DNA of 10,200 bases from Bdellovibrionales bacterium (GTDB lineage: Bacteria > Bdellovibrionota > Bdellovibrionia > Bdellovibrionales > UBA1609). The DNA is taken from positions 1-10,200 of the forward strand of contig JAGRAK010000045.1 of NCBI GenBank assembly GCA_020434645.1, in the 5' to 3' direction. Position numbers and translations under genes: made by a program. Positions 1 to 6,854 of the stretch are shown piece after piece; position 1 is the stretch's first letter, and the number at the start of each line of letters is the position of its first letter. The notes beneath the pieces were generated by a model that saw only the letters and a program-made list of their open reading frames with translations, had not been told where the DNA came from and did no database searches.

Positions 1-34
1 CATGCCAAGGGCTTTTTTTTCAATCACAAATAGA

Positions 35-604
35 TTATTTCTTTTTGCGAGTAGCTTTTTTAGCAGCTTTTTTCTTAGTAGCTTTCTTTTTAGTGGCTTT
101 CTTTTTAGTGGCTTTTTTCTTTGTTGTGGTCTTTTTCTTAGTGGTTTTCTTTTTGGCCGCTGGCTTTTTCGTCGCCGTTTTTTTACTAGCCGTCTTTTTA
201 GCAGGAGCCTTAGCTTCCGCTTTTACCTTTTCTTTTTTAGGCTGAGTGGGATCCTTGATGGGAGCTGATTTGTCCGTAGACACAGACTCACCGTCAGGAG
301 CGGTAATCGCCTTAATAAAAAGTTCGGTAAAGTTTTGTCGATGACCATTCAACTTTCGATAACCTTGGCGTCTTTTCTTTTTGAAAACTATAATTTTCTT
401 ATGTTTGTGTTGTTGGGTCACCACAGCTGTCACTTTAGCGTTAGAAACCGTCGGCTCACCAACATGGTTGGTTTTGCCAGAAACGAAAAGGATTTCGTCC
501 AATTCAAATTCATCACCCAAAGATTTTTCTAACTTCTCAACTTTAATGAGGTCGCCAGCTTTCACTTTATATTGCTTTCCACCTGTGCGGACAATGGCGT
601 ACAT
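35..604 (-). CDS. rplU: 50S ribosomal protein L21 with long Lys/Ala-rich C-terminal tail
   Basis: Large-subunit ribosomal protein L21, which binds 23S rRNA. Residues 1-102 form the normal L21 core: it opens MYAIVRTGGKQYKV, has the basic segment HKHKKIIVFKKKRRQGYRKLNGHRQ at about 66-90 (first part HKHKKIIVFKKKRRQ), and ends FTELFIKAI. Family members are usually about 100-105 residues; this one is 189. Residues 103-189 are a low-complexity tail, first acidic/polar (103-125), then almost only Lys, Ala and Thr, with tandem ATKKK units at about 165-180. The tail resembles histone H1-like bacterial tails in composition only. The start has a good Shine-Dalgarno (GGAGG, complement of 609-613). It lies 167 bp downstream of rng on the same strand, matching the common rng-rplU-rpmA-obgE order. 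The core identification is secure. The function of the tail is unknown. Confidence 0.96.
   Translation of the reverse strand: MYAIVRTGGKQYKVKAGDLIKVEKLEKSLGDEFELDEILFVSGKTNHVGEPTVSNAKVTAVVTQQHKHKKIIVFKKKRRQGYRKLNGHRQNFTELFIKAITAPDGESVSTDKSAPIKDPTQPKKEKVKAEAKAPAKKTASKKTATKKPAAKKKTTKKKTTTKKKATKKKATKKKATKKKAAKKATRKKK
45..135 (-). repeat. 15-bp tandem repeats coding for ATKKK units in the L21 tail
   Basis: On the plus strand, units close to TTAGTGGCTTTCTTT recur at 15-bp spacing around 74-118, with more degenerate copies on both sides (TTTTTTAGCAGC, TTGTTGTGGTCTTTT). On the minus strand they encode successive Ala-Thr-Lys-Lys-Lys or similar pentapeptides. Because the unit is a multiple of three, copy-number change would keep the reading frame. 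Confidence 0.75.
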
Positions 605-771
605 GAATCCTCCAATTCTCTAAAAGACTGCCGAAGGTGCCACGCCGCGCAAGTTATGTCAATAATTTCAGCTCTTTATTCCATAATTTTTAGGTGGAAA
701 GGGGCTTGGGCGGGCCCTGTGGATTTCTTTGTATAATTAGAGACTTAGTCCGCTGTGAGCGACGAAAGGCC
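605..771 (-). promoter_or_regulatory. rng-rplU intergenic region with a possible rplU promoter
   Basis: This 167-bp gap lies between two minus-strand genes and contains no ORF. On the minus strand there is a perfect -35 hexamer TTGACA (complement of 657-662), but the hexamer 17 bp downstream (CACCTT) is a poor -10, so a rplU promoter is only suggested. The rplU Shine-Dalgarno GGAGG sits at 609-613. I found no strong hairpin plus T-run after rng, so read-through from rng into rplU is possible. A GC-rich patch at 701-718 (GGGGCTTGGGCGGGCCCT) gives only a 4-bp stem. Confidence 0.3.
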
Positions 772-2289
772 TCAGGACGCAACGTCAAACTTGAATTCTT
801 CCCAGTGCAAACTGGGGTCCGCCTTGAAAATGATGGAGACGCCCAGATCTCCCTCTAGCTGGCTGATCAGCTCAGACTCCTCGCTGTAAACCCAATTCAC
901 CAGGTCTGTGTGGCAGCTAACCACCCAAGTGTGGCCCTTTTTTTGGCGAAGAATGTGGCGGCGAAGATCCCTAAAAATGTCTGCAATGAGCGTTTCTCGC
1001 TTTTTAAGGCGACCCAGGCCTTCGCAATAAAAACAAGGCTCGGTCAGGGAGCGCAAAAGACTCGGCCGCATACGCTTGCGAGTGAGTTCAACCAAACCTA
1101 GGCCAGTCATCGAAATCACTGACACCCGAACACTATCAGATTTCACTTCCTCAGTGAGGGCTTCTAAGATTTTTTCCCGATGCTCGATGACCATCATATC
1201 AATGAAGTCGACAATAATGATTCCACCACAGTCGCGCACGCGAATCTGATGGGCGATCTCTTTAACCGCTTCCATGTTCGTTTTGAAAATGGTTTCCTCA
1301 AGATCCTTCTTGCCAATGAAACGGCCGGTGTTGACATCAATCACCACCAGAGCTTCTGTTTCATCAATGACAAGATAGCCTCCAGATCGCAACCAAACTT
1401 TGCGATCGATCGCTTTGGCGACATCTAAAGACACTCCAAATTTATCGAAAAGGGGCTCCTCCTCTTCGTACAACTCTAATACATCACGAAATTGAGGCAT
1501 ATATTGGTTCACAAATTCTTGAGCCTGAATAAAAGAATCTTTTTGATCAATAATTACCTGTTGCACGTTGGGACTTAAAAAATCCCTGAGAATGCGCAGC
1601 TCAAAGTCCACTTCGGAATAAATAAGGCCAATACCCTTTTCCTCGGCATATGTTTTTTGAATTTCATTCCAAATTTGCGCAAGATAACCAAGGTCTTCTG
1701 CCAACTCCTCGTCATTCATTCCTTCGCCGGCGGTACGAACAATGGCTCCACCGGGTGTGGGTTTGCTTTCCAGAAGTAAGCGTAAGCGTTCACGCTCGTT
1801 TTCATCTTCAATTTTTCTTGAAATTCCAATGTGAGTGAGTGTTGGCAGATAAACGATTTTACGCCCGGCCAGCGAAACATGGGTGGTGATGCGAGCTCCT
1901 TTGGTGCCCACGGGGTCTTTTGCCACTTGCACGAGAATGGATTGACCCTCGCGAAGAAGCTCTTGGATTTTGGGTTTATCTTCCGGGGCGACGATGTCTG
2001 GGAGTTGTTCGTCCTCACTGCGCTCAGCAGCTTCGACACGTTTATTGATCGAGTCCCCTTCTTCACGAACATCACCAACATATAAGAAAGCGGCACGTTC
2101 AAGACCTATGTCGACAAAAGCCGCCTGCATGCCTGGCAACACTCGAATCACTTTTCCTTTGTGAATGGTGCCGACCAAGGTCGGGGAGTGTTTGCGCTCT
2201 ATTTTAAAATCAACGAGGTTTCCTTTCTCAAGGCAAGCCACGCGCGTTTCAAAGGAATTCACATTGATGAGTATCTGATTCGTTACCAT
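772..2289 (-). CDS. rng: Ribonuclease G/E family endoribonuclease
   Basis: Single-strand-specific endoribonuclease of the RNase E/G family, which processes rRNA precursors and mRNA in the cytoplasm. At 505 residues it has RNase G size (about 490) and lacks the long C-terminal scaffold of RNase E. The S1 RNA-binding domain spans about residues 38-140, includes GMQAAFVDIGLERAAFL (53-69), and carries a charged insert at about 74-108. The 5'-sensor/RNase H-like part contains GTKGARITT. Catalytic metal-binding aspartates are expected at D318 (VIDVNTGRF) and D361 (IIVDFIDM). The zinc-link cysteines are C419 and C422 (PCFYC). All key residues are present. The ATG start gives the expected N-terminus (ILINVNSFETRVA); the Shine-Dalgarno is weak (GGAT). 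It is divergent from pilT and probably cotranscribed with or adjacent to rplU, a conserved arrangement. The RNase G assignment over a short RNase E rests on length. Confidence 0.95.
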   Translation of the reverse strand: MVTNQILINVNSFETRVACLEKGNLVDFKIERKHSPTLVGTIHKGKVIRVLPGMQAAFVDIGLERAAFLYVGDVREEGDSINKRVEAAERSEDEQLPDIVAPEDKPKIQELLREGQSILVQVAKDPVGTKGARITTHVSLAGRKIVYLPTLTHIGISRKIEDENERERLRLLLESKPTPGGAIVRTAGEGMNDEELAEDLGYLAQIWNEIQKTYAEEKGIGLIYSEVDFELRILRDFLSPNVQQVIIDQKDSFIQAQEFVNQYMPQFRDVLELYEEEEPLFDKFGVSLDVAKAIDRKVWLRSGGYLVIDETEALVVIDVNTGRFIGKKDLEETIFKTNMEAVKEIAHQIRVRDCGGIIIVDFIDMMVIEHREKILEALTEEVKSDSVRVSVISMTGLGLVELTRKRMRPSLLRSLTEPCFYCEGLGRLKKRETLIADIFRDLRRHILRQKKGHTWVVSCHTDLVNWVYSEESELISQLEGDLGVSIIFKADPSLHWEEFKFDVAS

Positions 2290-2367
2290 AAAAATTCATC
2301 CAAACACCTAAATATTATCGCGAAATTTGCCGAAAGTGTATTGAAACCCAATTTGTAGAGAGGGATT
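2290..2367. promoter_or_regulatory. Divergent rng / pilT promoter region
   Basis: This 78-bp AT-rich spacer lies between divergent starts. Plus strand: TAAATATT (2309-2316), 12 bp, then GCCGAAAG (2329-2336). Each box matches the sigma-28 (FliA) consensus TAAAGTTT-N11-GCCGATAA at 6 of 8 positions, but the spacing is one base too long. A G/A-rich Shine-Dalgarno (GAGAGGGA) precedes the pilT ATG. Minus strand: GATAAT (complement of 2314-2319) could be a -10 for rng with a weak -35. The two candidate promoters overlap, so both cannot be occupied at once. All of this is inferred from hexamer matching by eye. Confidence 0.35.
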
Positions 2368-3702
2368 ATGGCAAAGCTCGACGATCTATTTAAGATTATG
2401 GTCAATAACAACGCCTCGGACCTTCACCTTACGTCGGGAAGTCCACCGGCCCTTCGTGTGCACGGTGATATTGAACCACTTAACTATAGACCCCTCACCC
2501 ATGAGGAATGTCACGCTCTTATATATGAAATCATGACCCCTGACCAAAGGAAAAATTTTGAAGATAATTGGGAGTGCGATTTTTCCTACTCTTTGGAAAA
2601 CGTGGGTCGTTTTCGCTGTAATATCTTTAATCAACGCAAAGGGATTGCAGCCGTCTTTCGCTATATTCCTAGCAAAATTCAAACCCTACAAGAACTCAAC
2701 TTGCCTCCGGCCGTTCGCGCGATTTGCAAAGAGAAAAAAGGCTTGGTGTGTGTGACCGGTCCAACGGGCAGTGGTAAGTCGACCACTCTAGCGGCCATGG
2801 TTGATTTTATTAATAAGGAATACAACTACCACATTTTAACTGTTGAAGATCCCATCGAGTTCGTCCACGAAAACCAAAGATCAATCATCAACCAAAGAGA
2901 AGTCAGCAATCACACAAAATCTTTTGCGAAAGCTTTGAAAGCCGCTCTTCGCGAAGATCCAGATGTTATTCTCGTTGGTGAGATGCGCGACTTAGAAACC
3001 ATTTCTCTGGCGATGACAGCTGCAGAAACGGGTCACTTGGTTTTTGGAACCTTACACACCATGAGTGCAGCAAAAACTGTGGATCGTATTATTGATGCCT
3101 TCCCGCAAGCGCAACAGGCACAAATTCGAGTTATGCTTTCTGAATCTCTTCGCGGTGTTGTTGCACAAACACTTTTCCCGCGCGCCGATCAGCCCGGACG
3201 AATCGCTGCATTTGAAATTTTAGTTAACACCTTTGCTATTTCAAATTTAATCCGCGAAGGAAAAACATTTCAAATTCCATCGGCTATGCAGACTGGTGGC
3301 GGCGACGGAATGATGACCTTTGAAAGTCATTTAAAAACATTGGTCGGCAGTGGGAAAGTCAGCCGTGAAAACGCAGAAAACTTTCTAGGCCGATCAATCA
3401 AAGATGACGGCATTGGTAGTCAAAGTCGCCCTCAGCAACAAACGCAAAAACCTGCTACTCCTCGACCATCTGCATCAGCGACAGCGGCAACTCTCTCGCC
3501 TGCCGCAAAGGCCGCCGCCGCAAGCCTGCAAGGCTCTCGGCCTGTAGCACCGACGCCGAATGCGCCACCAAAACCAGCCCCAGAAAAGCCAACAGCCGTG
3601 CCAAATAATGACGGAGATATAAAGATTCATTCAACTGAAGAGTCTGCCATTTCTGGCTTGAAAAACTTCGTTTTTGGCGGAAATAAAAAAACAGGCTCAT
3701 AA
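2368..3702 (+). CDS. pilT: Type IV pilus retraction ATPase PilT with C-terminal extension
   Basis: Hexameric secretion ATPase of the PilT branch, which powers type IV pilus retraction at the inner membrane. The N-terminal PAS-like domain includes NNNASDLHLTSGSPPALRVHG (from about 13; first part NNNASDLHLTSG). Walker A is GPTGSGKST (131-139), the Asp box is LTVEDPIEF (157-165), Walker B is DVILVGEMRD (199-208), and the His box is GHLVFGTLHT (222-231). The PilT-specific AIRNLIRE motif appears as AISNLIREGKTFQIPSAMQT (290-309), with Ser in place of the first Arg. The ATPase core ends near residue 345. Typical PilT proteins are about 345-370 residues; this one is 444. The added tail (350-444) is rich in Gln, Pro and Ala, then ends in a less biased segment, about 416-440. 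No other pilus gene is in the window, so it stands alone, divergent from rng. PilT rather than PilB is supported by the AIRNLIRE-type motif and the missing PilB N-domain. Confidence 0.95.
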   Translation: MAKLDDLFKIMVNNNASDLHLTSGSPPALRVHGDIEPLNYRPLTHEECHALIYEIMTPDQRKNFEDNWECDFSYSLENVGRFRCNIFNQRKGIAAVFRYIPSKIQTLQELNLPPAVRAICKEKKGLVCVTGPTGSGKSTTLAAMVDFINKEYNYHILTVEDPIEFVHENQRSIINQREVSNHTKSFAKALKAALREDPDVILVGEMRDLETISLAMTAAETGHLVFGTLHTMSAAKTVDRIIDAFPQAQQAQIRVMLSESLRGVVAQTLFPRADQPGRIAAFEILVNTFAISNLIREGKTFQIPSAMQTGGGDGMMTFESHLKTLVGSGKVSRENAENFLGRSIKDDGIGSQSRPQQQTQKPATPRPSASATAATLSPAAKAAAASLQGSRPVAPTPNAPPKPAPEKPTAVPNNDGDIKIHSTEESAISGLKNFVFGGNKKTGS

Positions 3703-3705
3703 ATT

Positions 3706-3731
3706 AACTATAGTGTAAATTTTACTTAGTT
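3706..3731. repeat. Imperfect AT-rich inverted repeat after pilT
   Basis: The arms AACTA (3706-3710) and TAGTT (3727-3731) flank a GTAAA/TTTAC core, giving a 26-bp imperfect palindrome just after the pilT stop. There is no T-run after it, so it is a poor intrinsic terminator. It could equally be an operator or chance AT-rich symmetry. Confidence 0.35.
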
Positions 3732-3756
3732 CCCGACTTATATGGATCTATTTCGT

Positions 3757-3808
3757 TTGCTTCAATAAACTCTCCCAAAATCTAATTGAGCGATCATAAA
3801 CCGGGGGG
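3757..3808 (+). promoter_or_regulatory. Possible promoter and G-run ribosome site for the metalloprotease gene
   Basis: TTGCTT (3757-3762, 3 of 6 to -35) and TCTAAT (3781-3786, 5 of 6 to -10) are 18 bp apart in the 114-bp gap after pilT. A six-G run (3803-3808) lies 8 bases before the ATG and is the only Shine-Dalgarno-like sequence. It suggests the gene has its own transcription start, but the -35 is weak. Confidence 0.33.
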
Positions 3809-3816
3809 TTTTAATA

Positions 3817-6399
3817 ATGCGCAATACTTTTATCCTTATGTTGTTCTGCTGGCTCACAATCGGCTGCTCATCTGAACACGAAACGTACAGCGTACAAGCG
3901 CCGTCAAATATAGACGCCTCTTTTATAATCGTACCCCAACCGCAAGCTTCGCCTCTTAAATCAACATCTGATCTCGCTCCAGCTGCAGACCGAGTTAAGC
4001 TCCGGCTTCAAAAGGCTTCATTAGAGAAAGAATTTCTCTGGCATGCCCAGCTCGTTCAACAACTTTATGTCCCTCGTTTTAATGGTTTAAAAAGTAGAGT
4101 TATCATGTTCAGACTTCGCGGAGATCAGCTCTATATGTTAGAGGCCACACAGGGACACGCGATTACAAATGATCTACCACAAACACTAATACTGGCTTCG
4201 TTTCCGGTGACCAGCCAAGATGACGCGAGCGTTGAATTTGATTTCAATCGCGGAATGTCTGAAATCTATGTAGCCGATGAATGGCGAGCCTCAGATTTTG
4301 ATGGTGCTGCCTACCAGGCCGCCGCTGATTTTATGTCGGCCAATGTGAAACATAGTTATATTCATTCTGCTGAAATGAATCCACAAAATGAACTTGTCAT
4401 TATTCAAAGAGCCGTTGTTGAAATGGTGCCGATGGGATTAACTAATATCAATACACCGATAGAAACACGCCACTACATAACTCCATATGTAGAGAACAAA
4501 GATTTCAAACCTGTCCGTACAGTCGATTTTGATAGAATGGGCTTTTTTGAAGTCGCCCCCCAACTGGCTCCTGGCAGCGCAACAGATGTCTTTGCCTCTC
4601 ACTTTGACCCAAGCAAAGAAAAAACAATCACTTATGCTATATCTGACAATACGCCTGCTGATTTCAAACAAGCTGTTCGAGAGGGAATCTTATATTGGAA
4701 TCGCGCTTTTGGTTATGAAAAAATTAAAGTCGTAGATGCTCCACCCGGAGTGACAGCGCCAGACTCTCAATACAATATCGTTCAGTGGGTAGATTGGGAT
4801 GGCGCAGGTTCAGCATATGCCGATGCACAAGCCGATCCACGAACCGGAGAAATTCGACATGCTCAAGTTTTTATGACAAGCGCATTTGCATTCTCTGGAC
4901 GAAATCGCGCGCGAATGATTCAACGAGAATTAAATTCTACAAAGACTCCGGCCGCCTCGCTCAGTCTCGCAGGCCTTGCGCACTCTACTCTTTGCGATCG
5001 AGATGATAGTGAGCATCTTCATAATATGCTCACTGAAATCATTGCCACCGATGTGCCCGACTCACGCATACTTGATATATCGCGTGACTACATTCGCGAA
5101 GTCGTCGCCCATGAGGTCGGCCACACTCTAGGGTTGAGACATAATTTTGCCGGCAACCTGAGCGCAAATTTTGATGTTTCAAACCTCGATACAATTTATA
5201 CTGAATATATAAAATCAAATAAATTGCCAGAAGATATCGTGTTCACCAGCTCTGTAATGGAGTATCAATTTTTCGCAAGCTCTGTAATGTCAGGTCTACA
5301 AATCACTAACCCTGTGGGTCAGCCATTTTCTTACGACAAAGCCGCGATTGATGTTCTTTATGGTGGCGCAGAGCTAGACCCTGCAACAACCCCACTGTTT
5401 TGTACCGATTCACATTCTGGTCGCTTTATTGGTTGCACAGTTTGGGATCAAGGACCTTCCCCACTCGCAGATGCCGTCTATAATGAGAGAAAAGCTATTG
5501 ATGGACTGCCTCAAGGCTTAATAGAAAAAATCATTTTATCTCGAACTCCGCCCGCTAATTTACCAAAGGTAGAAATCCCGAATATTATTCTATACCCCGA
5601 CGTAGTCGCCAAAACTCTACTTTCAAAAAGAGGAATGGCTTTAGATCTACTTACTGAAAACGCTCGCGATTTAAAAACTCAGAGAAGTTTTGGTAAAATT
5701 GATGCTGTAAATAAAGATCTCGTCGCCGAAAAAACCATGGCCGCTACTACTGCAGAAGTAACTCGCCTCGGTGGCCTCAATACTATTCTAGCACTGCCGT
5801 CGTCATCTCTTGCCGCAAATTGGATTGATTCGTTTAATACACTAATTGAATCACCATTTTATCGTGAAGGTATCGGATACAATGGCGAATCTTATAAGCT
5901 TACCGATGCAGAAGTTCTCGCGGCAAAAGAGTTGGCAAATCTTTATTTTAATAAAGTGCAAGACTACATGGCACTGGCTGACCTTGAGTCATTAACTGCG
6001 GTTAAGGGCAAGATCGTCGACACTCCATTATCTGATTCATTTGCTGAAATACTAGCTAATCGAATGCTTGAGTATTTACTCAGCGAAAGTGGTGAAGTGT
6101 TGCGAGAACGCGTTCTTTTAGATGAAAATAAATCGGCAATTCTTTCTTTGCCCGTATTTAAATATGACAGCCAAGTTCGTCTTGCGGCCGCAAAGTTGCT
6201 CGTCTCGCGCGACACCGTGGCCCCTGACTGGGGACTTGCCGCACACGACATGGTGAAGAGCACTTACCAAGAAAAAATAAAATCTCTTTTGATGGGCAAT
6301 AATATCGCCACCATTCGCGCAGATAAAAATCCTAGAGAAATTTCTCGCTGGTTAACAGACACTAAAGCTATTCTGGCGGCATTGGCTGCGCGAGATTAA
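3817..6399 (+). CDS. Predicted lipoprotein zinc metalloprotease (Met-zincin, DUF4953/EcxA-like)
   Basis: Likely zinc-dependent protease held in the cell envelope. The N-terminus MRNTFILMLFCWLTIGCSS has a short hydrophobic stretch and a lipobox-like TIGC (Cys17), though Thr at -3 is less usual; Ser at +2 suggests the outer membrane if E. coli sorting rules apply. Residues about 268-355 match the pattern before the catalytic part of the DUF5117/DUF4953 family: TYAISDNTP, VREGILYWNRAFGYEKI, YNIVQWVDW and ADPRTGEI. The zinc site is HEVGHTLGLRH (432-442; ligands H432, H436, H442, base E433), with a Met-turn SVMEY (479-483). The C-terminal half (about 500-860) is mostly helical-looking without recognised motifs. 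Cysteines at 529 and 540 could form a disulfide. At 860 residues it is within the family's usual large size. It follows pilT after 114 bp and converges on a minus-strand pair. The substrate is unknown. The catalytic class is clear; the localisation is a prediction. Confidence 0.85.
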   Translation: MRNTFILMLFCWLTIGCSSEHETYSVQAPSNIDASFIIVPQPQASPLKSTSDLAPAADRVKLRLQKASLEKEFLWHAQLVQQLYVPRFNGLKSRVIMFRLRGDQLYMLEATQGHAITNDLPQTLILASFPVTSQDDASVEFDFNRGMSEIYVADEWRASDFDGAAYQAAADFMSANVKHSYIHSAEMNPQNELVIIQRAVVEMVPMGLTNINTPIETRHYITPYVENKDFKPVRTVDFDRMGFFEVAPQLAPGSATDVFASHFDPSKEKTITYAISDNTPADFKQAVREGILYWNRAFGYEKIKVVDAPPGVTAPDSQYNIVQWVDWDGAGSAYADAQADPRTGEIRHAQVFMTSAFAFSGRNRARMIQRELNSTKTPAASLSLAGLAHSTLCDRDDSEHLHNMLTEIIATDVPDSRILDISRDYIREVVAHEVGHTLGLRHNFAGNLSANFDVSNLDTIYTEYIKSNKLPEDIVFTSSVMEYQFFASSVMSGLQITNPVGQPFSYDKAAIDVLYGGAELDPATTPLFCTDSHSGRFIGCTVWDQGPSPLADAVYNERKAIDGLPQGLIEKIILSRTPPANLPKVEIPNIILYPDVVAKTLLSKRGMALDLLTENARDLKTQRSFGKIDAVNKDLVAEKTMAATTAEVTRLGGLNTILALPSSSLAANWIDSFNTLIESPFYREGIGYNGESYKLTDAEVLAAKELANLYFNKVQDYMALADLESLTAVKGKIVDTPLSDSFAEILANRMLEYLLSESGEVLRERVLLDENKSAILSLPVFKYDSQVRLAAAKLLVSRDTVAPDWGLAAHDMVKSTYQEKIKSLLMGNNIATIRADKNPREISRWLTDTKAILAALAARD

Positions 6400-6425
6400 T
6401 CTAATAGATATACTTTAGACCGAAC

Positions 6426-6448
6426 GCTGGGAGTTTAAAACTCCCAGC
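6426..6448. terminator. Perfect 11-bp inverted repeat between convergent genes; probable bidirectional terminator
   Basis: GCTGGGAGTTT (6426-6436), one base, then AAACTCCCAGC (6438-6448) gives a perfect 11-bp inverted repeat, 26 bases after the metalloprotease stop. It includes the stop codon and last codons of the minus-strand gene. The strong stem and convergent position suit a shared terminator. Neither strand has a clear T-run after the stem, so the mechanism may not be classical intrinsic termination. Confidence 0.55.
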
Positions 6449-6854
6449 TCCACCCTAGGCGTGGCTGATACTGCACACTAGATTGAGCTAAAAATCGATT
6501 ATAACTTTCATCATTTATTTGCTGGCCAACTTGATAAACTTCATACGGCTTAGTCGCCGCCTTATATGTAGTAAAGGTCACTCCGCCAATCACACCAAAA
6601 GCAAATCCGATTGCTATATTTGAAAGGTGATCTTGCGGTCGTCCATAGAAACTCAGTGTGCTTAAACCTAAAATTGCGCCAGATAGACCAGCAAAAATTA
6701 TTGTCGCCAGTTGCTTGCGCGTTCCCGTCAACTCCGCCTTCTCTTCATTTGTCAGCCCGGTGGCCTGAGCAAGATCCCCCATTGGGGCTGCATACACCAA
6801 ACTTGGCAAACTAATATTCAATACCAGTATCAACTGAACTATTTTTTTAAACAT
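6435..6854 (-). CDS. Small membrane protein of unknown function with signal peptide and two hydrophobic helices
   Basis: I do not recognise a named family. The 139 residues begin with a convincing signal peptide (MFKKIVQLILVLNISLPSLV, then YAAP; likely cleavage after residue 22 or 23). A short polar stretch with TNEEKAELTGTRKQ (about 35-48) follows, then two Gly-rich hydrophobic segments at about 49-70 and 78-98, joined by a loop containing FYGRPQDHLSN. A polar tail ends in GWSWEF. This suggests an inner-membrane hairpin with both ends in the periplasm. The start lies inside the end of acyP (16-bp overlap), with Shine-Dalgarno GGAGAGG a few bases upstream, so the two are probably cotranscribed and translationally coupled. 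The 3' end sits inside the inverted repeat at 6426-6448. The good ribosome site and signal peptide make it a real gene. No function can be assigned. Confidence 0.8.
   Translation of the reverse strand: MFKKIVQLILVLNISLPSLVYAAPMGDLAQATGLTNEEKAELTGTRKQLATIIFAGLSGAILGLSTLSFYGRPQDHLSNIAIGFAFGVIGGVTFTTYKAATKPYEVYQVGQQINDESYNRFLAQSSVQYQPRLGWSWEF

Noticed and set aside
1..34. ATG on the minus strand at 3-1 as the rpmA (L27) start after rplU
   Set aside because: The position suits rplU-rpmA order, but no Shine-Dalgarno precedes it and only the start codon is in the window, so there is nothing to confirm it.
2..268. Open plus-strand frames opposite the L21 tail, coding Phe/Leu-rich peptides
   Set aside because: They are antisense shadows of Lys-rich codons (AAA/AAG read as TTT/CTT). 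They have no ribosome site, and the opposite frame is a clear ribosomal protein.
622..645. Sigma-54-like TGGCAC on the minus strand upstream of rplU
   Set aside because: The required GC element at the correct distance (TTGCA-like) is missing, and sigma-54 control of a ribosomal protein gene would be unusual.
732..737. Perfect TATAAT on the plus strand in the rng-rplU gap
   Set aside because: No -35 lies at 16-18 bp; the nearest TTGGGC is 20 bp away. Transcription would run antisense into rng with no gene to serve.
1716..2102. 128-codon open frame on the minus strand inside rng
   Set aside because: It is a different frame of the same strand as rng, with no recognisable domain and no ribosome site. 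The rng frame has full family conservation.
5964..6263. 99-codon antisense frame in the metalloprotease gene
   Set aside because: Composition is Ser/Arg/Ala-rich as expected of a reverse-frame shadow. No motif or Shine-Dalgarno was seen.
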